64,000 nucleotides of DNA from CFX5 sp023384495 (GTDB lineage Bacteria > Chloroflexota > Anaerolineae > Caldilineales > Caldilineaceae). This document shows, in pieces, positions 38,281 to 45,319 of this stretch. The stretch covers positions 62,001-126,000 of the forward strand of contig JASNZV010000006.1 of the NCBI GenBank assembly GCA_048499455.1, in the 5' to 3' direction. The translations under genes and the position numbers were made by a program. The first letter of the stretch is position 1; the number at the start of each line of letters is the position of its first letter. The notes beneath the pieces were generated by a model. That model was not told the origin of the DNA. It saw nothing but the letters and a program-made list of their open reading frames with translations, and searched no databases.

Positions 38281-38322
38281 ACTCACCATTGGGCCAGTTC
38301 ATGAACTGGCCCAATGGTGAGT
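38281..38322. repeat. Perfect 42-bp palindrome
   Basis: Two 21-base halves with no spacer, exact reverse complements (core GGGCCAGTTCATGAACTGGCCC). It lies in the 413-base gap 38051-38463 between the PA14 gene and ureC. It could be a REP-type repeat, a cruciform or a terminator serving both sides. The rest of the gap holds a reverse-complementary pair GGTCAC/GTGACC near 38399-38415 and a 46-codon open frame ending at 38480 that I cannot assign. Confidence 0.9.
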
Positions 38323-38463
38323 CCTGGCTCACAGGAGGCGCGAACTCATTTTGATAGACTATCAGAGGGAAGCTCAGGAGGTGGTGAAGCAGTTCCAGCG
38401 GTCACTTGAGGTGACCTGCTGGCGATGGGTAGCAGTCAGAAGTCAGAATTCACGCAAAGCGGT

Positions 38464-40188
38464 TCAAAAGAGGAAGTAGCGCTGCGCCATGGGCAGTTCG
38501 CTCGCCGGCTCGCAGGTGAGCAGTTCCCCATCGGCGCGCACTTCGTAGGTTTCTGGGTCGACTTCGATCACCGGCGTGGCATCGTTGTGGATCATATCCG
38601 CCTTGCCGACGGCGCGACACTTCGCCACCGGCACAATCGCCTTAGCCAATCCGAGTTGTTCAGGAATGCCCGCTTCGACTGCCGCCTGCGACAGCAGCGT
38701 AACGCTCGTCGCCGCTGTGGCCTTGCCAAAGCTGCCAAACATGGGTCGGTAGAGCACCGGCTGCGGTGTCGGGATCGACGCATTGGCGTCGCCCATCACA
38801 CTCCAGGCGATCATGCCCCCCTTGACCACCATCTCTGGCTTGACGCCAAAAAAGGCCGGCTTCCACAGCACCAGGTCGGCCAGCTTGCCCGGCTCGATGG
38901 AGCCGATGACGCGCCCCGCGCCGTGGGCGAGGGCCGGGTTGATCGTATACTTTGCCACATAGCGTTTGACGCGGAAATTGTCGTTGCGGCTTGAATCCTG
39001 CGGCAGGGGGCCGCGCTGCACCTTCATTTTGTGCGCCGTCTGCCAGGTGCGCGTCACCACCTCACCAACCCGCCCCATGGCCTGCGAATCGCTGGCGATC
39101 ATGCTGATCACCCCCAGATCATGCAGAATGTCTTCGGCGGCGATGGTCTCGGCGCGGATGCGGCTTTCGGCAAAGGCCACATCCTCCGGCGCCTGCGGGT
39201 TGAGGTGGTGGCAGACCATGAGCATGTCCAGATGCTCAGCGATGGTGTTGACGGTAAAGGGCCGCGTCGGGTTGGTCGAGGAAGGCAGAATATAGGGAAA
39301 GCCTGCAATCTTGATGATGTCGGGCGCATGGCCGCCACCGGCCCCTTCGGTATGATAGGTGTGAATCGTGCGCCCCTGGATGGCGGCGATGGTATCCTCC
39401 ACAAAACCGGCCTCGTTAAGCGTATCGGTGTGGATGGCAACCTGCACGTCATATTGATCCGCCACGCGCAGACAGGTATCGATGGCGGCAGGGGTCGTGC
39501 CCCAATCCTCGTGCAGCTTCAGTCCGCAGGCGCCGGCCACCACCTGTTCGACCAGCGGCAACGGTGTCGAGGCGTTGCCTTTGCCCAGAAACCCAAAGTT
39601 GACTGGCCACACCTCAGCCGCCTGCAACATGCGGGCAATATTCCACGCACCGGGTGTGCAGGTGGTGGCGTTGGTGCCGGTGGCCGGGCCAGTCCCCCCG
39701 CCCAGCATGGTGGTGATGCCGTTGGAGAGCGCCTCGTAGACTTGCTGCGGGGCGATAAAATGGATGTGCGCATCGATCCCGCCGGGCGTGACGATCAGAT
39801 GCTCCCCGGCGATCACCTCGGTGCTGGCGCCGACGACCAGTTCGGGGTCAACGCCGGCCATCGTGTCCGGGTTGCCCGCCTTGCCCACCTTGACGATGCG
39901 ACCATCCTTGATTCCGATATCGCCTTTGACGATGCCCCAGTGGTCGATGATCAACGCATTGGTGATGACGAGGTCGAGCGCGCCGGGCGACCCTTCGCGG
40001 GTGGCGCGGCTGCTCTGCCCCATCCCGTCGCGGATCGTCTTGCCGCCGCCAAAGGTGACCTCGTCGCCGTAGACGGTAAAGTCCTGTTCCACTTCGATGA
40101 TCAATTCAGTGTCGGCCAGCCGTACCCGGTCGCCGGTGGTGGGGCCGTAAAGATCAGCGTACGTCTGGCGTGGAATAGTTAGCGCCAT
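38464..40188 (-). CDS. ureC: Urease subunit alpha UreC
   Basis: 574 aa catalytic subunit; hydrolyses urea to ammonia and carbamate at a di-nickel site in the cytoplasm. Key residues visible: HIH (141-143), the lysine that is carbamylated (Lys224 in GLKLHEDWG), His253 (AIHTDTLNE), His279 (HTYHTEGAGGGH), flap cysteine and histidines MVCHHLNP (Cys326, His327-328) and Asp367 (SDSQAMGR). All active-site residues are present, so it should be functional. True start ATG at 40188 (MALTIPRQTYADLYGPTTGD), one base after the ureB stop. Confidence 0.97.
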   Translation of the reverse strand: MALTIPRQTYADLYGPTTGDRVRLADTELIIEVEQDFTVYGDEVTFGGGKTIRDGMGQSSRATREGSPGALDLVITNALIIDHWGIVKGDIGIKDGRIVKVGKAGNPDTMAGVDPELVVGASTEVIAGEHLIVTPGGIDAHIHFIAPQQVYEALSNGITTMLGGGTGPATGTNATTCTPGAWNIARMLQAAEVWPVNFGFLGKGNASTPLPLVEQVVAGACGLKLHEDWGTTPAAIDTCLRVADQYDVQVAIHTDTLNEAGFVEDTIAAIQGRTIHTYHTEGAGGGHAPDIIKIAGFPYILPSSTNPTRPFTVNTIAEHLDMLMVCHHLNPQAPEDVAFAESRIRAETIAAEDILHDLGVISMIASDSQAMGRVGEVVTRTWQTAHKMKVQRGPLPQDSSRNDNFRVKRYVAKYTINPALAHGAGRVIGSIEPGKLADLVLWKPAFFGVKPEMVVKGGMIAWSVMGDANASIPTPQPVLYRPMFGSFGKATAATSVTLLSQAAVEAGIPEQLGLAKAIVPVAKCRAVGKADMIHNDATPVIEVDPETYEVRADGELLTCEPASELPMAQRYFLF

Positions 40189-40189
40189 C

Positions 40190-40519
40190 CTACTCTCCTT
40201 TTTTCCCATCGAGCGGACCCTGCACCAACCCCCTGGCGCCGTATGCCAGCCGCTCGCCGGCAAAGGGCGTGAGCGCCACTTCCTTCTCATCGCCCGGCTC
40301 AAAGCGGACGGCCGTCCCCGATGGGATGTTGAGCCGCATCCCGTATGCGGACTGGCGGTCGAAACGCAGCGCCTGGTTGACCTCGAAAAAGTGGAAATGG
40401 CTGCCCACCTGGATGGGCCGGTCGCCCGTGTGCGCCACTAGCATTGTCACCACCGGTCGCCCGGCGTTGGCCGTGATCTCGCCCGCTGCTTCGTCCACCA
40501 ATACTTCGCCTGGTTTCAT
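40190..40519 (-). CDS. ureB: Urease subunit beta UreB
   Basis: 109 aa structural subunit of the cytoplasmic urease. It begins MKPGEVLVDEAAGEITANAGR and contains VGSHFHFFEVNQALRFDR and GTAVRFEPGDEKEVALTPFAG, the family signatures. GGGAGGAATC precedes the ATG at 40519; the longer frame upstream runs through a repeat element and is not used. Separated from ureA by 146 bases of repeat sequence, whereas bacterial ureA-ureB genes are usually adjacent. Confidence 0.96.
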   Translation of the reverse strand: MKPGEVLVDEAAGEITANAGRPVVTMLVAHTGDRPIQVGSHFHFFEVNQALRFDRQSAYGMRLNIPSGTAVRFEPGDEKEVALTPFAGERLAYGARGLVQGPLDGKKGE

Positions 40520-40554
40520 CGATTCCTCCCTACTCTGGGCAGGCCAAAACAAAC

Positions 40555-40665
40555 ACAGTTCACAGAGAACACAGCGGTAGTTCTCCGTGAACTGGTATGA
40601 TGGGTGCGCAGCGCCGAACTCTGTGCATCTCTGTGACTTCTCTGCGCCCTCTGTGATGCTGCTTG
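40555..40665. repeat. CACAGAG-rich dispersed element, copy with 37-bp unit
   Basis: The ureB-ureA gap contains heptamers CACAGAG/CTCTGTG and one 37-bp unit at 40592-40628 (GGTATGATGGGTGC start). It is of the same family as 3011-3172 and 57671-57895 and lies between structural urease genes. Confidence 0.82.
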
Positions 40666-40968
40666 TCACCGGATCGGGTCATGCACGGTCACCAATTTGG
40701 TCCCATCGGGGAAGGTGGCTTCGACCTGCACCTCGTGGATCATCTCGGCGATACCGTCCATGACATCCGCGCGCGTCAGCACTGTCGCGCCAAAGCTCAT
40801 GATCTCGGCGACGCTCTTGCCGTCGCGCGCCGCCTCCATGATCTCGGCGGTGAGGATGGCGACGGCTTCGGGGTAGTTGAGTTTGAGCCCACGCTGCCGG
40901 CGTTTGCGCGCCAACTCGGCGGCCACGAAGATCAACAGCTTTTCTTGCTCGCGTTGGGTTAGGTGCAT
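40666..40968 (-). CDS. ureA: Urease subunit gamma UreA
   Basis: 100 aa, full length. Reads MHLTQREQEKLLIFVAAELA, then GLKLNYPEAVAILTAEIMEAARDG and VLTRADVMDGIAEMIHEVQVEATFPDGTKLVTVHDPI, matching UreA throughout. Forms the urease trimer-of-trimers with UreB and UreC. ATG at 40968 chosen because homology begins there. Preceded by ureD (58 bases). Confidence 0.96.
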   Translation of the reverse strand: MHLTQREQEKLLIFVAAELARKRRQRGLKLNYPEAVAILTAEIMEAARDGKSVAEIMSFGATVLTRADVMDGIAEMIHEVQVEATFPDGTKLVTVHDPIR

Positions 40969-41026
40969 CGATCTGCTCCGCTCTCCTCCCGGTGCATCGC
41001 ACGCTGCGCATGCAACGCACCATGTG

Positions 41027-41887
41027 TCAATAGATCTTGCGCGGCAGCAGCGCCCGCGCCTGATACAAGTCACATTTGGCGAGTTGCCAAAACTGGACCA
41101 GCCCGGCGCCCAACTGGCGGCTGTTCATGCCCAGCGCACGGACCACGACGCCGTGGGCAGCCAACGCGCTCACGCCCCACAGCGTCTCGCCGGGGCTGCT
41201 CAACGAGCGGGCAAGTTGATCCAGCCGTTCTTCCAGCGCCGGCCAGGTCGCGGCCGGTGCGCCGACGCGGCAGGCATAGAGGGTGGCCATGTACCGGTAA
41301 CCGCCCAACCGCGCCAGTGCGCCTGGTGAACGCTCTGCTGGCTCAAGCCGGAACCGTTCCAGCGCAACCGGACGCCCGTCGGCATGGATGTCCAGGTCGA
41401 GCGTCAGTGATTCAAACGCAAAGAGTTCGCCATGCGCCACCCGGCCCGGCGCCACCATCTCCCAGAAGAAAAGGCCGGCATCATGCGCCAGGTCGATGAT
41501 CGTCTCCTGACGGTAGCGGCTCCCGGCGTAGGGGATCAGCGGGTCGGGCAGGTATTCCAACAGGGCGCCGGCCTGCACCCGCAGTTTCGTCCTCTGCGCC
41601 GCGTCCGGTAGGCCAGCCCGGTGACGATAGACGCGCGTGGCCCCCGTCGAGGTGATCTGCGCACGGGCGCCCGGCCCAATGGTTGCCTCCAGGCGCAGCA
41701 AGTCGCCCCCCAGGATGCCGCCTGAGAGGTTGTGAAGGTGCGCCACGGCGGCTCCGTCTGCCGCAGGAAAGGCTCGCACCACCCGGAGCGGAGGTGTTTG
41801 GGCCTGAACCGCCAGACGCGGCGGCTGGCCGGCCGCCGGTGCGCAAATGCTCAACTGTAGCTGTCCCTGCGCCCCACCAATTGACAT
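41027..41887 (-). CDS. ureD: Urease accessory protein UreD (UreH)
   Basis: 286 aa chaperone that binds apo-urease and, with UreF and UreG, delivers nickel. Family features: HLHNLSGGILGGDLLRLEATIG (AAVAHL... GGILGGD), ITSTGATRVYRHR and LEYLPDPLIPYAGSRYRQET, and FFWEMVAPGRVAHGE. The start ATG at 41887 lies five bases past the ureF stop. C-terminal ALGMNSRQLGAGLVQFWQLAK is conserved. Part of the operon ureF-ureD-ureA-ureB-ureC. Confidence 0.94.
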   Translation of the reverse strand: MSIGGAQGQLQLSICAPAAGQPPRLAVQAQTPPLRVVRAFPAADGAAVAHLHNLSGGILGGDLLRLEATIGPGARAQITSTGATRVYRHRAGLPDAAQRTKLRVQAGALLEYLPDPLIPYAGSRYRQETIIDLAHDAGLFFWEMVAPGRVAHGELFAFESLTLDLDIHADGRPVALERFRLEPAERSPGALARLGGYRYMATLYACRVGAPAATWPALEERLDQLARSLSSPGETLWGVSALAAHGVVVRALGMNSRQLGAGLVQFWQLAKCDLYQARALLPRKIY

Positions 41888-41892
41888 AGACG

Positions 41893-42585
41893 TTAGCTGA
41901 TAAAGAGCCGTACGGGCAAATTGGCATGGCGCATTTGCGCCAGGTCGGCCATGACGGCGCAGGTGCGCGGCAGCCCTTCGCACGCCCGGCTCTGTTCGGC
42001 GGCGGCAATCAACGTAGGCTTGAGTTGCCACAAGAGTTGCATCACCCAGCTCTGCCCCACCGGCAGGAGCTTCTGTGCAGCGGCCAGCAGCCCAGCGGCG
42101 GATTGTTGCAGCAAGGCCAGCGTTGCCGCGTCTTCGTCAAGACCGAGCGTTCCGGCTGCCAAACCAAAGGCTGCCGCATAGTGACTGTCGGCGCTCGTCT
42201 GGCGGGCTGTTTGGGCAATCGTCTGCACGCGCGACGGGCCGGTCAATGCGCCGGCCAGGGTCAGAAAACGGCGGCCCAGGGCCGCGCTGGCGTCCCGCCC
42301 CTCGCGCGCGGTGCGCAGCGCCGAAATTTGCTGGTTGAGTTGCAGCCATTGCTCCCCCAGCGCGGCGTCGTCGGCCAGTGCGGCCAGCCGAAAGCCGCGC
42401 CGGCAGAAGGATGCTTCTTGTACGCCAATCTCCACCAAATAATCGGCCAGATAGGCGCCGAGGCCCTCCGGCGCGAGCTGCTCTTGCGCGGCGAGCGTTT
42501 CCAGCCCGTAAGAATGGGCCTGCGCACCGATGGGAAAGGCGCTATCGGCCAGTTGGAGCAATTGGAGAATCGCAACTTGGGTCAT
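41893..42585 (-). CDS. ureF: Urease accessory protein UreF
   Basis: 230 aa. Begins MTQVAILQLLQLADSAFPIGAQAHSYGLETLA, the typical UreF N terminus (SxxPxGxxxxSxGLE), and continues as an all-helical Ala/Leu-rich protein. Acts as GTPase regulator of UreG in nickel insertion. First gene of the urease operon here; no ureE or nickel transporter follows or precedes it. ATG at 42585 preferred; a 15-codon longer frame upstream shows no homology. Confidence 0.93.
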   Translation of the reverse strand: MTQVAILQLLQLADSAFPIGAQAHSYGLETLAAQEQLAPEGLGAYLADYLVEIGVQEASFCRRGFRLAALADDAALGEQWLQLNQQISALRTAREGRDASAALGRRFLTLAGALTGPSRVQTIAQTARQTSADSHYAAAFGLAAGTLGLDEDAATLALLQQSAAGLLAAAQKLLPVGQSWVMQLLWQLKPTLIAAAEQSRACEGLPRTCAVMADLAQMRHANLPVRLFIS

Positions 42586-42791
42586 GGAGGCCGGCGCTTT
42601 TGATACGGAATGCACAATGCGAATGCACAATATGGACCACTATAGCGCCCGGCTCACAAGGGCGCCACGCACAAGATTGCCAATATTGAACGGGATTCGT
42701 TGTTCAGATTGCACGACCGTCTTGGTTTGGATGCCCGACCCGGCGCTTTTGCCCCAAAGATGGCGTTGATCATTCGAGGCCGAATGCAATT

Positions 42792-42819
42792 TTGCACATT
42801 CGCACTGATGTGCTATCAT
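42792..42819 (+). promoter_or_regulatory. Sigma70-type promoter for candidate small RNA
   Basis: TTGCAC (42792-42797), 16-base spacer, TATCAT (42814-42819). The expected start is near 42826, immediately before the first hairpin of the candidate RNA. Confidence 0.6.
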
Positions 42820-42825
42820 GAGTGC

Positions 42826-42916
42826 GGAAAGCAAGCCGACCTGCAAGTGTAGGTCGGCAATTGCTTTGGTATTGGAGTTTTACAGCTGGGCGCCGCCAGG
42901 GTATGGCGGTGTTTTT
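42826..42916 (+). ncRNA. Candidate small structured RNA, about 91 nt
   Basis: A long hairpin (42828-42867): outer stem AAAGCAA/TTGCTTT, inner stem GCCGACCT/AGGTCGGC, two-base bulge, eight-base loop GCAAGTGT. A 23-base linker follows, then a terminator hairpin CGCCGCCA/TGGCGGTG (42891-42911) with TTTTT. With the promoter upstream this is a complete transcription unit without an open frame. It ends about 300 bases before greA, so it is either an independent RNA or a leader. No known family recognised. Confidence 0.55.
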
Positions 42917-42943
42917 CATGGCGACTCCCACGCCAGTTGTCGC

Positions 42944-42991
42944 ACCGTAGTCGTGTAAGGCCGTAGTCGTGTAAGGCCGTAGTCGTGTAAG
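42944..42991. repeat. 16-bp tandem repeat, three copies
   Basis: Unit GCCGTAGTCGTGTAAG at 42944-42959, 42960-42975 and 42976-42991 (first copy starts with A). Lies just past the candidate small RNA. The remaining bases to greA at 43221 show no gene. Confidence 0.9.
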
Positions 42992-43220
42992 GGTGCGCTG
43001 AGCAACAAGCAACATACACCTGGTGGACGGCGCCTGCACGACATTGCACGCCGATGAAACAAACCGCCTTCAAAACTCGTTACGTTTGATAATTCGGCCA
43101 TTGCTGACCACACACAGCGGTCACGGCAATCCATCGCACACCTGCGTTTGACCAGATACGTATCAATCGCGCTGCAACGGGGCAGTGCGAAACGTGTTGG
43201 TGTATTTTTGAGAGAACAGT

Positions 43221-43697
43221 ATGAGCAACAATCAACCAGTCTACCTGACAGAAGAGGGTCTGCAAAAGGTCAAGGATGAGCTAGAATACCTGACCAAGAC
43301 GCGCCGCAAAGAAGTGGCGCAGATGATCGCCGAAGCCAAGGCCGAAGGAGATCTGAGCGAAAATGCCGGCTACGATGAGGCCAAGACGGTTCAGGGTTTT
43401 GTCGAAGGCCGTATTCGCGAGCTTGAAAACGTGCTTAAGAACGCCAGCATCATCGATGAGGGCGCCGCGCGCGCCAACATTGTGGCGCTGGGGCGTACGG
43501 TGATCGTGCGCGAGGTGGGCACTGATTATGAAGAGACCTACACCATCGTCGGCTCGCTGGAGGCCGACCCGCAGAACGGGCGGATCAGCAACGAAAGCCC
43601 GCTGGGCAAGGCGTTGCTGGGCAAGAAGAAGGGCCAGAAGGTGATGGTGGAATCCCCCGGCGGCGAGATCAAGTTTGAGATTTTGAAGATCGAATGA
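43221..43697 (+). CDS. greA: Transcription elongation factor GreA
   Basis: 158 aa, full length. Coiled-coil N-terminal domain with YLTEEGLQKVKDELEYL and the basic-acidic tip AKAEGDLSENAGYDEAK carrying the D-E residues that stimulate RNA polymerase cleavage; FKBP-like C-terminal domain with VGSLEADPQNGRISNESPLGKALLGKKKG. Rescues backtracked RNA polymerase. Directly followed by lysS (16 bases), a pairing common in this group. Confidence 0.96.
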   Translation: MSNNQPVYLTEEGLQKVKDELEYLTKTRRKEVAQMIAEAKAEGDLSENAGYDEAKTVQGFVEGRIRELENVLKNASIIDEGAARANIVALGRTVIVREVGTDYEETYTIVGSLEADPQNGRISNESPLGKALLGKKKGQKVMVESPGGEIKFEILKIE

Positions 43698-43713
43698 TGC
43701 AGCAATTCTGGAC

Positions 43714-45270
43714 ATGACTGTGGCCGCCAATCTGACTGAGCTTGCTCACCCGTTGTTTGACTCCAACAATCTTAGCGACCAAGAACAAGCCCGCCTCAAC
43801 AACCTGCGTAAGTTGATTGACGCCGGCATTGATCCCTATCCGGCGCGTGTCCAACGCACGCACACCATCGCCGACGCTCGCGCCCGCCTGGAACAAGGTG
43901 AGGCGGGGGACGAGCCGGTCACCGTCACGGGCCGGCTCAAGCGTATCCGTATCATGGGCAAGTTGAGCTTTGCCGACCTTGAAGATGGCACTGGCCAGCT
44001 TCAGGTAATCGTGCGCCGCGATGGGGTGGGCGAGCAATGGTACAACGAGATCTGGAAAGGCGCCATCGACCTGGGTGATTTTGTGGGCGTCACGGGGCCG
44101 CTGCTGGTCAGCAAGACCGGCGAGTTAAGCATCGAGGCCAGGGCGATCCAGTTTCTGAGCAAGACGCTCAAGCCCATGCCCGACAAGTGGCATGGCGTGC
44201 GCGATGTCGAGGTGCGCTACCGCCGGCGTTATGTGGACCTGATGGCAAACGCCGAGGTGCGCGATCTCTTTCGCACGCGCGCTGCGATTGTGCGCGCCCT
44301 GCGCGAGTATCTTGACGGCGAGGGCTTTCTCGAAGTCGAGACACCCATCCTCCAACCCATCTATGGCGGGGCGGCGGCGCGGCCCTTTGTCACGCACCAT
44401 AACCAGCTCCACCAAGACCTCTATCTGCGCATCAGCTTTGAGCTCTACCTCAAGCGGCTGCTGGTGGGCGGGCTGGACCGAGTGTATGAGATCGGGCGTG
44501 ACTTCCGCAACGAGGGGGTCAGCTTTAAGCATAACCCCGAGTTCACCATGCTGGAGTTCTACGAAGCCTACGCCGACTATGAGGATGTCATGCGGCGCAC
44601 CGAAGCGATGATCGCCCATACGGCGCAACAGGTGACGGGCGGGCTGACCATCCGCTGGCAGGGGCAGGAGATCGACCTGACGCCGCCGTGGAAGCGCATC
44701 CCCTTGCGCGAGGCGATCCTCGATGCGGCGGACATCGACTACGAGGCGTTCCCTGATGCGGCCTCGTTGGCCGCCGAGATGCACCGGCAAGGCGTCGATG
44801 TGGACCCCAAGCTGCCCTGGGGCAAGCTGGTGGACAAGTTGCTCTCACACTTTGTTGAGCCGCACCTGATCCAGCCGACCTTTCTGGTGGATTACCCGCG
44901 CGACGTGAGCCCGTTGGCCAAGGGCGCGCCCGGCAACCCGCGCATGGTGGAGCGCTTTGAGGGCTTTATGGCGGGGATGGAGGTCTGCAATGCGTTTAGC
45001 GAGATCAACGACCCCATCGACCAGCTCCAGCGCTTCCTGGATGAGAGCTATCACGCGACCGAGGATGACGAGGCGCACCCGGTCGATGTGGACTATGTCG
45101 AGGCGTTGAGCTATGGGATGCCGCCGGCGGGTGGGTTTGGCTTGGGCATCGACCGGCTCGTCATGCTCTTTACCGACCGCGACACCATCCGCGAGGTGAT
45201 CCTCTTCCCTCACCTACGCTCGCTCAAGGAGGGCGACAGCGACCAAGCTGCGGACGACGATACGCCATGA
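43714..45270 (+). CDS. lysS: Lysine--tRNA ligase (class II)
   Basis: 518 aa class-II LysRS. N-terminal OB-fold anticodon domain (about 60-170: VTGRLKRIRIMGKLSFADLEDGTGQLQ) and catalytic core with motif 1 around VEVRYRRRYVDLMAN, motif 2 FRNEGVSFKHNPEFTMLEFYEAY and motif 3 GFGLGIDRLVMLFTD. It charges tRNA-Lys. No strong ribosome-binding site is evident before the ATG at 43714; translation may be coupled to greA. Confidence 0.95.
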   Translation: MTVAANLTELAHPLFDSNNLSDQEQARLNNLRKLIDAGIDPYPARVQRTHTIADARARLEQGEAGDEPVTVTGRLKRIRIMGKLSFADLEDGTGQLQVIVRRDGVGEQWYNEIWKGAIDLGDFVGVTGPLLVSKTGELSIEARAIQFLSKTLKPMPDKWHGVRDVEVRYRRRYVDLMANAEVRDLFRTRAAIVRALREYLDGEGFLEVETPILQPIYGGAAARPFVTHHNQLHQDLYLRISFELYLKRLLVGGLDRVYEIGRDFRNEGVSFKHNPEFTMLEFYEAYADYEDVMRRTEAMIAHTAQQVTGGLTIRWQGQEIDLTPPWKRIPLREAILDAADIDYEAFPDAASLAAEMHRQGVDVDPKLPWGKLVDKLLSHFVEPHLIQPTFLVDYPRDVSPLAKGAPGNPRMVERFEGFMAGMEVCNAFSEINDPIDQLQRFLDESYHATEDDEAHPVDVDYVEALSYGMPPAGGFGLGIDRLVMLFTDRDTIREVILFPHLRSLKEGDSDQAADDDTP

Positions 45271-45319
45271 TCACCGATCTCGACGGTAACGACGGCCGGT
45301 CACAGATAGCGTAACGGCG

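Noticed and set aside
38343..38480. Short + strand open frame next to ureC
   Set aside because: No good start, no family resemblance, and it overlaps the ureC end; left unassigned.
39031..40182. 383-codon + strand frame over ureC
   Set aside because: Antisense to urease alpha with all active-site residues.
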